From the NCBI GenBank assembly GCA_013365325.1, contig JABVXV010000115.1, forward strand, positions 105,972 through 169,971: a DNA stretch of 64,000 nt. The letters run 5' to 3'. The DNA comes from Dipetalonema caudispina. Lineage: Eukaryota > Nematoda > Chromadorea > Rhabditida > Onchocercidae. The notes below the pieces were generated by a model. That model was not told where the DNA came from and made no database searches. It worked only from the letters and a program-made list of their open reading frames with translations. Below are positions 51,992 through 64,000 of this stretch, piece by piece; position 1 is the stretch's first letter; each line of letters starts with the position of its first letter. Both the position numbers and the translations under genes were made by a program.

Positions 51992-53467
51992 CTAAAAGAG
52001 AAAATAAATTATGACCAACAAGTACAAATTTAACAGAACATGTATGCGCCGATCGTTTTTGTTTTTAAATACTTCAAGATTGTGGTCATAGAAACATGCA
52101 GAAAATAATCCAGATTTCTGAAGTCAGATTTCTGAAGAAAAACAACAACTGAATGTGACTCATTCCAATTGTTCGCCGGATAAAACTCCGTATTCAGTAG
52201 AAAAAACAGACCAAACAAAAGAAAAAAAAAGCTTAGAAAACAGGAAGAAAGTCTTACGGAAGCTTTCAGTTTGCTCCTTTGCTTGTTGGACGAAGAAAGC
52301 TGCTAAAATTGAATAATACAAGATTAGTTTTTGCAAGCTTTTTCCCTTTTTGAATTACTTTCCAAATGTAGTCGCCAAATGAAAAGCAAAACGTGATGTT
52401 TTCTAATATTGGTAGGGAAATGCTGAGAGGATCCTTGTCGCAACATTTTGTAGAAACTGGATCATTTTATTCATATCATCATCTGATCTGAATAACCGAT
52501 TCAGGATAGATAAGAAGGGAGTACGAATGACAAGAAAAGACAACAAATATGTGGGACTTTTTTTTTTTATACGCATGAGAAAACATAATGCTTTATAGGC
52601 AATGGCCAATCATTGGAAGAAAAAAAAAAAAAAACTTGAAATACTTCCTGATTCATTTCATTGTGGAAGTTGTGGGAATTTTGCTAACATTCAGTAATCA
52701 TTTATTAAGGATGAAAGATTAACCATCACCTGTTCTTATTTTGATAAAAAAAAAAGTACATTTTTAACACAGAATAAAGTTAGAGAGATTAAATAACCAA
52801 AGTTAAAAGGAAAAGCTGAACATATATGAAATGGATGAAAGATATATCAAAAAATCAATGATATGATAATGAACTCTGTGTATATTCCAATGGATAACGA
52901 TATGTATGTACTTTGAAATTATTGCAAGAGAAATAATTTTTGAAAAAAATGTATTATTTTCATATAAAAACGAATATTAAATTTAAGAAAAACAGGGAAT
53001 GGGAAATGAAAGGGAGCGGTAAATACGGTTAAAACAGGAGATAGAACGGAAGAGTGAAAAAAAGAAGGATCATTCATGATACGGTGTATTTTCAACAAAA
53101 AAAAAAAAAAAAAAAGAAGAAAAACTAAATTAGCTCCTAAAGAAAATACAAGAAAAAAGAATGAATGATAGGATTGAAAGAAAAAAAAGAGGTCATATTG
53201 TCATCAACATCGTTGTCGCATCTTTGAAACAATTTTTTACCATAGATTTAAAAAATCTTTAAAAAAAAAATGAAAATAAAAAAAAGTAGAAGAGTTAAGA
53301 ATTAAAAAGAAGAGAGAAAGAGAGAGAAATTGAAGAGTGAGAAGAGTAAAATTGTGCCATCTAAACTGATGCTATTGAAAAAAAAAAAAAAAAAAATGTC
53401 TCTTTTTTTTAAAAAATTTTTATTGGTTCATTGTTGTCTCGTACAAAAAGGTGGAAAAAGAGCGTAC

Positions 53468-53547
53468 CTCTGCGGTAACTGGGAGAGAATTTCTCTTCCA
53501 CAACTCCTTTTCTTCTTCTTCTTCTTCTTCTTCTTCAATATTCCCAT
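53468..53547 (-). CDS. Candidate first coding exon upstream of the 51.9 kb exon
   Basis: An ATG at 53547 (minus) opens 26 codons plus two bases, ending at CAGAG|GTACGC. The two leftover bases fit the acceptor phase of the exon at 51750-51991 exactly. This is also the only frame that avoids an early stop in that exon. The peptide is MGIL, then nine Lys encoded by a CTT/AAG microsatellite (complement 53510-53535), then RSCGREILSQLPQ. Because a simple repeat makes up a third of it, it may be a 5' leader with a fortuitous frame. Confidence 0.3.
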
Positions 53548-55387
53548 CAATTTAATGCTTTTATTTTAGCACTATCAGTCATAAATAATTTTAAAGGAAA
53601 GTTTAGAATTCTTAGACATTGGAAGAATGCTTCTATTTTTTTGCTTTTGCTCGTTTATTTCACATAATGTATTAGTTAATTATTTCCAGGTTACGATGTT
53701 TTGGAAAAACTGAAGTTCCGATCTATTGCCGGATATCTTCACTTAGTATATTTGCCGCAAAAGTATCACGTATCGGCAACAAAACACTAAAATAATATCC
53801 ATATATTATTTGCCTTAACCACCTTATCGCATCTAACTTTATAGTTTAAATAAATCATAATAAATAATTGAAAAGAAGATAAGATTAATAGAAGGAAATT
53901 TAGGTAAGTCAACTTGACGTTACTTTATATTTTCATAGAAAGGCATTGAAAATATTCCCTATAATCTTTGAATTTTTCTTGCAAAAAAAGTAAAAAAACT
54001 GCAAAAAGAAAAAGAGAGAGAGACGATAAACTAGTAATGCTTGTTATTCTGCAAAAAAAAAAGTGCAAACTGAACATTGCACAAAAAATAGCAGTAGTAT
54101 GCTGCGGAAAAGTCAGATCGAGGCGCAAGTAGTTTATTGGATGGGGCAAATGAGCGAGATTGAAGGGAAGGAAGGAATAGTTTCGAATATTTTCTGCTGC
54201 TAATTTAACTAATCCTACCACTTCTACAACTACCACAACTGATATTACTACTACTGCTACTATTACAAGAGCTAAATTTTACACATACATTTATCGCCGT
54301 AATTAAAAAGTCAAAAGGAAAGAAAAATACGTCCATCAATAGATTGCTTTTTCAAATTAGCGGATACTTTGTGGTTTTCTTTCGAATTTCAAGATTTGTC
54401 TTTTCTGCAAAAGATATTAATTAAAGATTTAATTGCAAAGATGTAAATGATTACGAAAAAAGAAAAAAGAAAACAGTGAAGAATAAATACAAATAGTCTG
54501 ATGGATGGGATTGACATTTATCGAAAAACAAAAAGTACAAGAAAACCTGTAGTTCATACTCTCTCTTCATGATAACAAAACTTTATCGTAGAAAAAAAGT
54601 GCTGAATTTGTAATAAAGGCTCAACGTTCAATGCCGCCAAAAAGGCATTTCGGCATAGCATCACCATATTCTTCTTTATCAAATTTAGAAATCTGATATT
54701 CAATCAATAAATCTATTTTTCAACATCATAAACTTTTATAATTAGTTCATAAAAGTAACCTACTTCAGAAGGAAGCGGGGAAAAACGAGTATTCAGTAGT
54801 AACAACAGTAATTAAAAATACGACGCGGAAAAGACGACGTCAGCAAGTTTACTATTAAACATTATGCACTGCCGGTAAATTAAAGAATTGAACAATAAAA
54901 GATATTTTTCAATATCTTATGTTTACTGGAGGCTAAAAGACGATTCCTATAACAATACTTGATATGATAGTAAAACTATTACTCGCTGTGCTTCGATATC
55001 AAATGATTTCAAACAATAAAAAGTTACCCATTTTCAAATAAAACTTTTATTATTTAAGTTTAAAAGAACTTCAAAACCTCCAGATTTCAATAAAGAGGTT
55101 GTGAATTACGAAATTGTTTGTTTGCTCAAAACGAAATTTGAAATTAAAAGTTTGAAAAATTCAAAACGGTGACTTCGCTGGAAGTATAAATGAAAATTTC
55201 CGTAAAAAAAAAGAGATACGTTCAAGTACATCTTACCAGTGAATTCACATACAATTAATTTTGAGTGTAGCAAAATGTCACAGTGAAAGCCATTTTGGAT
55301 GAAAACAGTAGAAGTAGTGACAATTGTACAATAATGATAATGGCTTTCAGGCATATGCAATGAAACTGGAAATTTTTGAATTGTAAG

Positions 55388-55427
55388 CATCCGAATGGAA
55401 TGATCTTCAGAAAAGATCATTCGGATG
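55388..55427. repeat. Perfect 10-bp hairpin with duplicated GAATG
   Basis: GAATGATCTT (55398-55407) and AAGATCATTC (55413-55422) are exact inverse complements with a 5-nt loop. CATCC (55388-55392) and GGATG (55423-55427) extend the stem after a 5-nt bulge that is a second copy of GAATG. Function is unknown. Confidence 0.75.
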
Positions 55428-58400
55428 TTTGTCAAAAATTCCATCTAAAATTGAAGAAGGAAGAGGAGAAGGAATAAAAAAGCATTATATTACGGTACTG
55501 CAATATGTCACTTTGCGTAAAATCTCTAAATTTGTGCACGACTGCTAAAAGTTTTTTTCTTTTTTTTTTTTTTTTTTTTGAAAGTAAAAACACGTTTTTT
55601 GAAAAACGCAAAGAGATGGATCGTATCTTTAGAGTGTGTTGGTAAATAAATAGAAATCACAGAATCGTCAAACTATTTAGTCCGATTGCATTTTAGAAGT
55701 CTAACAACATGATATGGACCAATATGATCATATATGGTCATTTTTTTTTTTTTTTGAATCCATTTAATGGTTAAGCTATCGGTTGGGACATCATTAAAAG
55801 GATGGTGTACAGTATGAGTCAACCGATCATGTTCTAAGATACCTATCCATTACAATATGTGCAATGATTGGACAAAGGCATTGCTAACCATAGGCATTAT
55901 TACATCAAAGGCATATAGTAAGGAACAATAAAATGGAATAAAAAAATCAAATAAAATAGAGCGGAATAGAATAGAAATAAGATGGAATAAAGCAAAAAAT
56001 GAAACTGAAAAAAAACAAAAAAAAACAAAAACACAACATCAAAATTTTTAGAAAGATAGATGGAGCTAAGAAAAGGTTATGATATTGTAAGGATAAGGTC
56101 AGAGGAAAAGATGAAGAATTTCAATAAATCTGTGGAAATTGAAGAGGGAAGTAGAAGGCGAATGACAACGATAAAAAGACGGACATTTCGCCCAAAATAA
56201 ATTGAAGAAATGAGAAAGAGATTTAAATAGAACTCGTTTGCATCCATATGGATGTATCCACTATATAATGATAACAAATTTAATCTGATCATCGATTCCG
56301 CATCAGTTAACGAAAGTAGCACATACGAAATTATCCTAAATTGATGATATGAACTTCTCATTAAACTTATTCTTTTCCGTTTATCCATTTGATCATAGGA
56401 TTTCAGTCTTTATTGTACGGCATTTCATGATTGTTTCAATGGATATAATCAATTTAATTTAATTAATAGAAAGCATTATCGATTGATTTGCTAATGAATG
56501 AGCGGAATAATCAATACGTAGTACTATCATTGGATCTCGTTCAATACGTTTCAGGAACATTTCGTGACAGAAAATAGTACTATCGATCTTTTTCTCTTTT
56601 CTTTTTTTTTTTTTTTTTCGAAATCTGTTGGCAAATAATGAAATACATTAAGCAAATATTTTTCGAAATTTCACATCGATAGCATTTTTATAAAGAAATA
56701 AAAATTAAGTTTTGCAATTGAAGTTGAAGTTACGAAACTTCTGCTAAATTTAGTGACATTTTCTTTTAAACAATGGACGATTACGTAAAGGAATGGTTGT
56801 AATAGCAGTTGTAGTGGTATCAATCGCTATCCATTTTATAAATTGGGGATTGAAATTATGAAATTTTCGAAAATATTCCCAAAGTTTTTTTTTTTTTCAC
56901 GAAGCTAAAAATATCCATTACTTTGCAATATGAATGAGGATGGCTTCTGCCTATCTTTTTTTTTTTCGTAGTAGCAAATATCATTGAATGCATTCTTCAT
57001 TCAATTTTGTGTATTTTTGGAAAATTCAAATTTCAATACTCAACTTTTTCACTTTCTAAAAGCAATTCTTGTACCATCAGAAAATTCAATTATTCTAAAA
57101 GCAACACTGATGATTTCAAATAAATTTCATTTTTCCTTTTTTTTTTGTTAACATTGTAGTGTAACTACACACATCTATTGGCTCAGTTTTGAGATTGACC
57201 TGATAAAATGATATCCAATATGCTTATCAGTGTAAATAAAACAATCTGAACTATTTATAGTTTATTTAGAATGGAAAGCCACTGTAAACCATTTTCTTTT
57301 AAATTGCTAGTTCAAGAGTGAGGCTTACTCTATGGTTAAAAGTGAAATGCATTGACTAGTTTAATTTTCATCAATCATCATAAGAGCAAATTGATGCAAC
57401 TGATTGTCTGATTGACCCATATTTGCATGGTTGCCATTAATCACTAAAGTTGTCTTAATTATTCTAGACATGAACAAAAAGTTTAATCTAAAAATCAAAC
57501 GAAAAAAAAAAAGAACAGAAGCTTTAAAAAATTTGGTATTGAAATGGAAATTTGATCTAAAAATAGTAAACATATTTTTAAAAAAGCCGCGGCAAAATAC
57601 TCCTAAATAATTGGAAAAAGAAAGAAGAAAAGAATGTGATCCAGAATGATAAAATCACTGAAATTTTTACATATAAGACTTTGGAAAATTTTAACTCATT
57701 ATCCATAAGAACCTAAAAGATTCTAAATATGCAAAATAATTGGGTGCAATAGGAAAAGGATGTTTACGATTTATCTCAGACAAAGGTCAATTTATTATAT
57801 GAGACAAGCTGTATCAATAATATGGAATAGTTCTCGTCTTTCAGCTAATTTATAACTTCCCTGAGGTTAACAAATCGATCAACGCAAAAATCACTAAATT
57901 ATGCTAATATACACAACAAGGTTAGGTACTTCACCTCACTCATCCTTTTCATCCTTCACTAAGCTTATAATGATGCGTAAAATACACCGAACTGCAGGAT
58001 TAGCCCTACTTGTTGATTGGACTCCAAATCGTACAACATTGATAACAACGATATGATAGCATAATTAAGCTCTAAAAAAAGCTGTTTAAAAACTTGAAAA
58101 AATGGATTTCGTATAAAATTTCTAGAGATGAAAAAGAAATTTGAATTTGATTGTGAAATTTCAATAATACCATTCGTTCAACGACAAAAAACACAGTCGA
58201 AAACTGATTTTCTGGAGAAGATCAACGATGTCAGCTGTCAAACTGTCTCGTCATTCCGTTCGCTTGACTCGATGATTGAGTTGATGAATGTGAAAAACTA
58301 AATTTAAACCTTTTTGTAGCAATGTAATAAATTTCTCGCAAAAAGACCGACCTTAATATAATTTTTCATTATTGCATTTGTAAGAAGTTACAAAATGCGG

Positions 58401-60146
58401 TACAAAGATGCGGACATATACAGTGATAACAGAGTTGAAATATCCGCACTGAGAAATATTAAAATCATGCATTCCCACCTATTATAGAATAACTAATAAT
58501 TAAAAGAAATAACATTTGAATTTAGAACCAATCACCTAAACACATAATTCTAATATTGTTAACCACTTGGTAAGGTAATCATGTGTCAGCGGAAAATTTT
58601 CTCATTTACTACAAACTGTCTTCCTGAAGAATATTGAAATTATTTAGGGAGTGATAAGGCTGATTTGAGGATTTCAACATGATAAAACTAATAAATCAAT
58701 CAAATAATTATTGATTCCTCAAATTTATATTAAAGCATCATTCTGTTGGTATTTATTACTATTAACTGTGGCAATACTGATTAAAACTTTAAAATTGTTA
58801 AAATATCAGTGGATCGTTAGTCAGTGAGGTAAAAATAAAAATCACGAAACATTTTGGGAAAACGGCACGAATCAAGTTCCTTAAGTCTGGCGATACTGAA
58901 AATCCTCTCGGAAGATCAAAAGTAAATAGTACAGCTTAAAGCTTTGATCATCATCCTGTTGATAATAATTGCTATTAACTGAAATTCAAAACTTCGAAAC
59001 TACTGATTTATTAAAAAGAAAGCAAATACAGGAAATTTTAGGCAAATAATTTTCGTACACAAAATTTGCAAATCTTATGTGATGTGGTAGAAATTAGAAG
59101 TTAGGATTGAAAATTAATGATTCTTTAATAAAAATTTTATTCCAAGAAGTGAACTTTTTTTGAAACAAATGCAGAAAGTTTTATTTTAAAAATTCTTTCT
59201 TTTTAATGTTAAATAATTTATAGTAACAGTTAACAGATTTTTTAACAAACAAAAACTAGCTAATAGCAGAAGATGACAGAATTCTGAAGAACAGCTGCTG
59301 TAGAATAAAAACTATGGCAGTTCTTCGGGAGAAGAAATTTTAAAAAAGAAAGGGCCACTTAAACATAAAATGAATTAGCACAAAAGAAGCAAAGTTACAA
59401 TGTACGTGGAAAATTTGAAAAAATTTAACTTATTCTTTCTTCATTATTACAAAATATATTGTAAAGTTATTCGTTAATCTTTTTTGCACTCATCAATTAC
59501 GCAGTTACTAAGGTATAAGTCAATTTTAATTAATGATTATTCCTCATGCAAACAGTTTCATAATAATATGAGTAGAATTGTATGCAGTTAAACTTTCAAT
59601 ATCAGTAAACGATTTAAATTTTGTCTAATATTAGTAAAAGAAATTTCAAAAGTTTGATAAATTTAAGCAAATCTATATGTCTGTGATTTTGACAGCCAAA
59701 ATGATTTTGTGAACTAAAAAATTTTTAAGTTATACAGTTTTTTAAATAAGGCAGAAATGAAAGTACAAGGGATAGCAGTTATAATATAAAAAGATAATAT
59801 AAACAGAAATCTAAAATGATCTCGAAGACTGCAAAATTGTGGAAGTAAAAAATTATGAAGCAATGCTTGAAATAAAGGCTTTATTTTTAAGCAAAATTGA
59901 TAATATCACTTATCAAAACATCCTCTTTAATCGGTTTACATCAATAAGACTATTCTTATCAATGAATTTACATAACATGAAAATTTTATATCGAATTGTA
60001 AAGGAAAAAAAGAAAAAAAAAAAAAAAAAAACAACACTTTGTTCACAACGACGACAAAATATATCGCATGAAGAGTGCTCGATGAATGAATTTTTACTTC
60101 GTTTTGTAAACATACGGCTTAAAAAGGGAAATGGATGATAACACAT

Positions 60147-60189
60147 ACATATATATATACACACACAAACACACATATATATATATATT
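60147..60189. repeat. (TA)n/(CA)n microsatellite
   Basis: Alternating TA and CA dinucleotides between 60147 and 60189, ending in a TATATATATATAT run. Simple repeat. Confidence 0.85.
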
Positions 60190-60333
60190 GACTAATAAAA
60201 TTAAAACCAACCATATTTTGTGATTAAAATGGAAAGAAAAAGATAGTGAAATTTACAGCAAATCTATTTTCAAATTTTTGAACATATGGCAAATTTTGGA
60301 AGGGAATGTATTTAGAAAAATATTTTTAATTAG

Positions 60334-60400
60334 ACACACACACACACACACATACACACACACATACACACACACACACCTATATACATACATACATACA
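60334..60400. repeat. (CA)n microsatellite grading into (CATA)n
   Basis: A CA-dinucleotide tract with two CATA interruptions, followed by TACA tetramers to about 60400. Simple repeat. Confidence 0.9.
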
Positions 60401-60930
60401 AATAATATTATAGTGAATAATTACTAGTAGAGTGAAATGACAATGACAAAGTGCTAGAAAAGTATCCTTTCCTCACTCAATTCTTCATCATCATCCCGGT
60501 CTGACCGGAATTATTATGATAACTAGGGCAATCATGGATATATCCTATCTTCAGGTGATCATCTGAAATTCAAATATTTTATTTCCTGATTTTAATATAC
60601 GCATTCTTTTAAAATAATTATCATACAAGTCAGCTATTACTCTGTGATTTTCATTTCTAACTTTTTTTTCTAGTCTTTTAAAATTTCATATTTTCCTGAA
60701 ATATTTACCAAAAATTAAATATCAGCTTCACTAATAAGCACTACTGGAGAATAAAGGATGAATGTTATCAATTTTCTAAATACGTAGAAAAGCAATGTCG
60801 GCTAAGTTTGGTACATTTAAATTTAGTGCAAAAACATTTTCTCTTCCTAATAATTGTTATACAAAACAAACCGTATGAGAACGAATTAATAATTTTGATG
60901 ACAAAATAATAATGATACGCAAATTTGAGA

Positions 60931-60975
60931 AGTGGTCTTACGATGACCTTTTTGTAAGGTCACCGTAAGACTATT
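60931..60975. repeat. Long near-perfect hairpin (inverted repeat)
   Basis: The left arm is GTCTTACG, A, TGACCTT (60935-60950). The right arm is AAGGTCA, C, CGTAAGAC (60956-60971). They pair over 15 of 16 positions around a 5-nt loop, with a single A/C mismatch. Four more positions outside can pair if G-U is allowed, as in RNA. I see no target-site duplication or transposase. It could be a small-RNA precursor, a miniature transposon end pair, or a protein-binding palindrome. Confidence 0.8.
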
Positions 60976-61039
60976 TTTTAAACTTATAAGATGAAAATGG
61001 CTCGAATGACAATTCAAAATTTCGGAAACTTTTCTGAGA

Positions 61040-61245
61040 GAGCTAATAAAAGGTGGCACTATCATGGATTACAGATGGCTGTAGCATGGTATCACTGATA
61101 GTTGTTCCCTTGCGATGCGCAGGTGTGTTAATGACTTAGCAGCAATGCATTCCGCCATCGCTGCTACGGGACGGTACCGGTTAATATGAAGCCTGTTGTC
61201 ACTGTTACCCCTGGGGGCAGATAACCAGTACTACCATCCATCCTC
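61040..61245. other. GC-rich block with internal hairpin, function unknown
   Basis: About 200 bp near 50% GC in AT-rich sequence. A stem at 61137-61166 pairs TAGCAGC with GCTGCTA, then after one mismatch ATG with CAT, around an 8-nt loop. Neither strand shows a long open frame. It could be a conserved non-coding element, an RNA gene or a remnant of a mobile element. Confidence 0.4.
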
Positions 61246-61861
61246 TCATACATAATTTGTCAAATAAGTCCAGTTTTTTTTATAATTTTCTCTTAAAAGC
61301 AGAGCAAAGATTCCAGAATCTTCGACAGCAGTTAATTGGGTGAAACCATAGAAGTGTTTCGCATACCTTCTAATGATGTAAATAGGGAAAATAAATTACT
61401 TCAACAAGATATCATTTGTAAGCTATAGGTAATTCTAACTTAATTAATATGCAAAACAAAATAAGACAAAGAATATGGTAATATATCTAGAAATAAAATT
61501 AACTTCATCACAAGTTAGAGGTCATAAATATAACACTATGTAAGATAGAAGGATACCAAAAATACAACATACTAAAACAGATTCCTAGGCCTCAGTAAGA
61601 GAAAATGCATAATGACATGAAGAAACATTGATAGACGACGAGGAATGAGTTGCAATTGGGATCGAATTTCTGATAAGTAGAATAATTTGCATATTATATA
61701 ACTAAAAATTACATAAATCAATAACAGCAATAGTATAAAGTGTGCATATTTAAGCAAATTTAGTTTCTCTCGAAGAGTATATAAACATTGTTTGAGAAGA
61801 AATACACAGAGATCACCAACAATTGTGCAGTGGTCGCAGTATGTGTGGCGGAAACGGCTGG

Positions 61862-62050
61862 CTGGTTGGATGAATAGATGGATGAATGGATGAAGTGGAC
61901 GGTGTGGACGAATGATGAGATGGAACGGATGTGAAAAGGGGCGAGAGGACTAGTGGTAGTGGACGAAATGACGAGGACAACGACAGCGGCGACAACGACA
62001 ACGGAGATAGTAGTAGGAGTAATAGTAATAGTAGTAGTAGTAGTAATGAT
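61862..62050. repeat. Low-complexity block: TGGA/TGAA units then AGT/ACG triplets
   Basis: From 61862 there are GGATGAAT-type tetramer repeats. From about 61970 to 62050 there are GACAACGAC, then AGT/AAT triplets. These keep frames open on both strands (Asp/Asn/Ser-rich on plus, Val/Thr-rich on minus), which is a repeat artefact. The block is GC-rich and may be promoter-like, but I cannot show that. Confidence 0.6.
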
Positions 62051-62371
62051 GCAAGCAAACACTACTATTGCAAATCTTTTATTTCTTTCTTTAGCTTTTC
62101 TTCTCTCTCCCAAATATTATATTTGATTTTCCACTTATGCATGAAGCTACAACTGCAACTGCAGCTATAGCAATGATACTAATAGTAGTAATAGTAATAG
62201 TTGTTGATGTTATTGTTTTCTTTTTCTTCCTTTTGTTACTGCTATGTTAAGTCTTACTTACTATTAAAAGAGTTAAATTGTAAAATTATGTTTCTATCTG
62301 ATATATACCTGTAGTTTGTTTAAGTGTCTGTTTGGTGATCAGTTCTCCTATTTGTTTGTATATATATTTGA

Positions 62372-62401
62372 ATGTGTGTGTGTGTGTGTGTGTATGTGTG
62401 T
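62372..62401. repeat. (GT)n microsatellite
   Basis: About 15 GT units with one TATG interruption. Confidence 0.9.
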
Positions 62402-63770
62402 ATTAGTCTAGCTGTCTGTAGAAACTAGTACATATCTTGAAATGTGTAAGTGGAAAATTCGTAAATAAATGTTTCAACAATTCAATAGTTGCCTATATAA
62501 AATTGTAGGAAGATTTGAATAGTGTGTCACTATGTGACAGCGTTGTAACAAAGCAGATGTCAGCAGTAACCTGAAGAACGGAATGATTTGATGATAAAAA
62601 TCATTTCGAATATGCAAAAATAATTCTTAGTTAATTTTTCAGAGTTTACCAACGAAATGAATAGCATTTTCAAAGTTTGCTTATGTGCAATGAATGTTTG
62701 TTTTAAAGTATTCATTCAGTCTAGTTAGCAGAGAAGTGTACCTTTCAAATGATGAATGTATAAATGAGAATAAGTAGTAAAAATATGAATAAGTTTCATA
62801 CCGATCAGTCAAATGAAATGATAAGGTCAGTTTTAAATTGAATTTGCATTTTAGCTAGTTGAATAATTATGTAAGTGGCAATGATAATTAGAATAAAATC
62901 AAAGTCTTGAAATGGGATCAGAATTTAAATGTATTAAAATTTTAAGACAATGTTGAAATGATTGCGAGTGGTTCCCAAAACATTTATTTAGTTCATTTTA
63001 CGTTTCCTAAACAGATGGTACTGATAGTTAGTTTGCACAAGTACCCAAATGTAAACAATTTTCCGAATTAAACTTTCGTAGTGTAATTGTAATGATATGT
63101 TTATGGACAAATGATTGAAACGCCACCGCAGATGAAAATTTTTGGAGTGTGAATGAAACTCTTGCTCGTATTCCGGTTATGATCAATGTGATTGAGGAGA
63201 AAATTTGTTTTTGAATTTCAAGATGAAAATGTTCGGTAATGATCATTCGTCGCTGTTAGTATAATGAGCTTACTACTGCTGTTTTGGTAGAACGATGTAC
63301 TTGAACAAATATGATGGATATTGATCTTCACATAGGATACTTCCTGAACGTTATTACCGAACATCCTAACTATGAGATTCATGAGATCTAATATATACTC
63401 ATAATACAATCAAGAAATATATTTCACATTTACATTTAGATTTCCCAATAGCTGAAAGGTTAAATTTTATGATGAAAAGATTTCGAAAAAAAAGTTTTTG
63501 AAGAAGGAAATTCGCTGATCTTAAAATTAACAAATTACTTTTTTGAAAATTAGAACCAATTTTGAGCATGTCAAACATATAAGTTACTGTTTAAAATATA
63601 AAGGATTAATTAATTGATATCTTACATCATAGAAGTTAGAAATAATAATGGATTCTGTTGTTTTAATTATTATCGTTAAGAAGGAAAAGAGAGGAATGAC
63701 TTCTGAAATAAGATCAAAAACAACTTTTCAATATTTTGACATTTGACAAAAAAAAAAAATAGGAAGGGAA

Positions 63771-63796
63771 GTGTGTGTGTGTGTGTGTGTGTGTGC
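63771..63796. repeat. (GT)n microsatellite
   Basis: About 13 GT/GC units ending in GTGCGCG. Simple repeat. Confidence 0.9.
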
Positions 63797-63879
63797 GCGA
63801 TGCATTAAATTGTCTGTATGCAACAGAGAATGATAAATGAATGCTTCTTATCACATCTCTGGATAAAACTTATTTCCTG

Positions 63880-64000
<121 letters not shown>

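Larger units (their letters stand above)
53548..60930. other. Gene-free AT-rich region
   Basis: No exon with convincing splice signals and coding character was seen. Contents are homopolymer tracts, a hairpin at 55388-55427 and CA/TA microsatellites from 60147. A moderately GC-rich patch at 54090-54240 may be promoter sequence for the candidate exon at 53.5 kb. Confidence 0.45.

Noticed and set aside
61760..62113. Minus-strand Val/Thr/Ile-rich frame and overlapping plus-strand Asp/Asn/Ser-rich frame
   Set aside because: Both are translations of the same triplet repeats; frames stay open because the repeat lacks stops.

Overview
This looks like nuclear DNA of a nematode, and probably a parasitic one. 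It is strongly AT-rich and littered with homopolymers and microsatellites. It carries two intron-rich protein kinase genes whose introns mostly end in TTTTCAG or TTTNAG. The best protein resemblances are to a metazoan CaMKK and to the LIT-1/Nemo-like kinase. Long introns and sparse genes fit a clade III (filarial or spirurid) worm better than Caenorhabditis, but that is an impression and not a search result. I saw no rRNA, tRNA, CRISPR, operon or recognisable transposase.

Layout. Positions 1-13.6 kb appear to be mostly intron or intergenic DNA. A candidate first exon at 13.6-13.9 kb (minus strand) and a GC-rich partial exon at the left edge could belong to one gene leaving the window. From 16.1 to 22.3 kb (minus) lies a calcium/calmodulin-dependent protein kinase kinase (ckk-1 type). 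I could assemble it as 12 phase-compatible exons encoding 386 aa, with two possible alternative C-terminal exons downstream. From 22.3 to 34.35 kb there is about 12 kb without a supported gene. From 34.38 to 41.64 kb (minus) lies a Nemo-like kinase (lit-1), assembled as 13 exons encoding 580 aa. Its reading frame may extend much further upstream: exon-like segments at 45.9, 50.5, 51.9 and 53.5 kb on the same strand have splice signals, and most are phase-compatible with the lit-1 exons. The rest, to 64 kb, is non-coding as far as I can see. It holds CA/GT tracts, a 45-bp hairpin at 60.93 kb, a GC-rich block at 61.04-61.25 kb, and a perfect (ACT)40 tract ending exactly at the window edge.

Both kinases lie on the same strand but about 12 kb apart, so they are not an operon. 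CaMKK would transmit calcium signals to CaMKI/AMPK-type kinases. LIT-1/NLK acts in Wnt and TGF-beta-activated-kinase signalling on TCF. Nothing in the sequence links them beyond proximity.

I did not find an obviously new biological system. The observations most worth checking are the distal lit-1 5' exons, a predicted GC-AG intron inside the CaMKK activation segment, the alternative CaMKK C-termini, and two structured hairpins.
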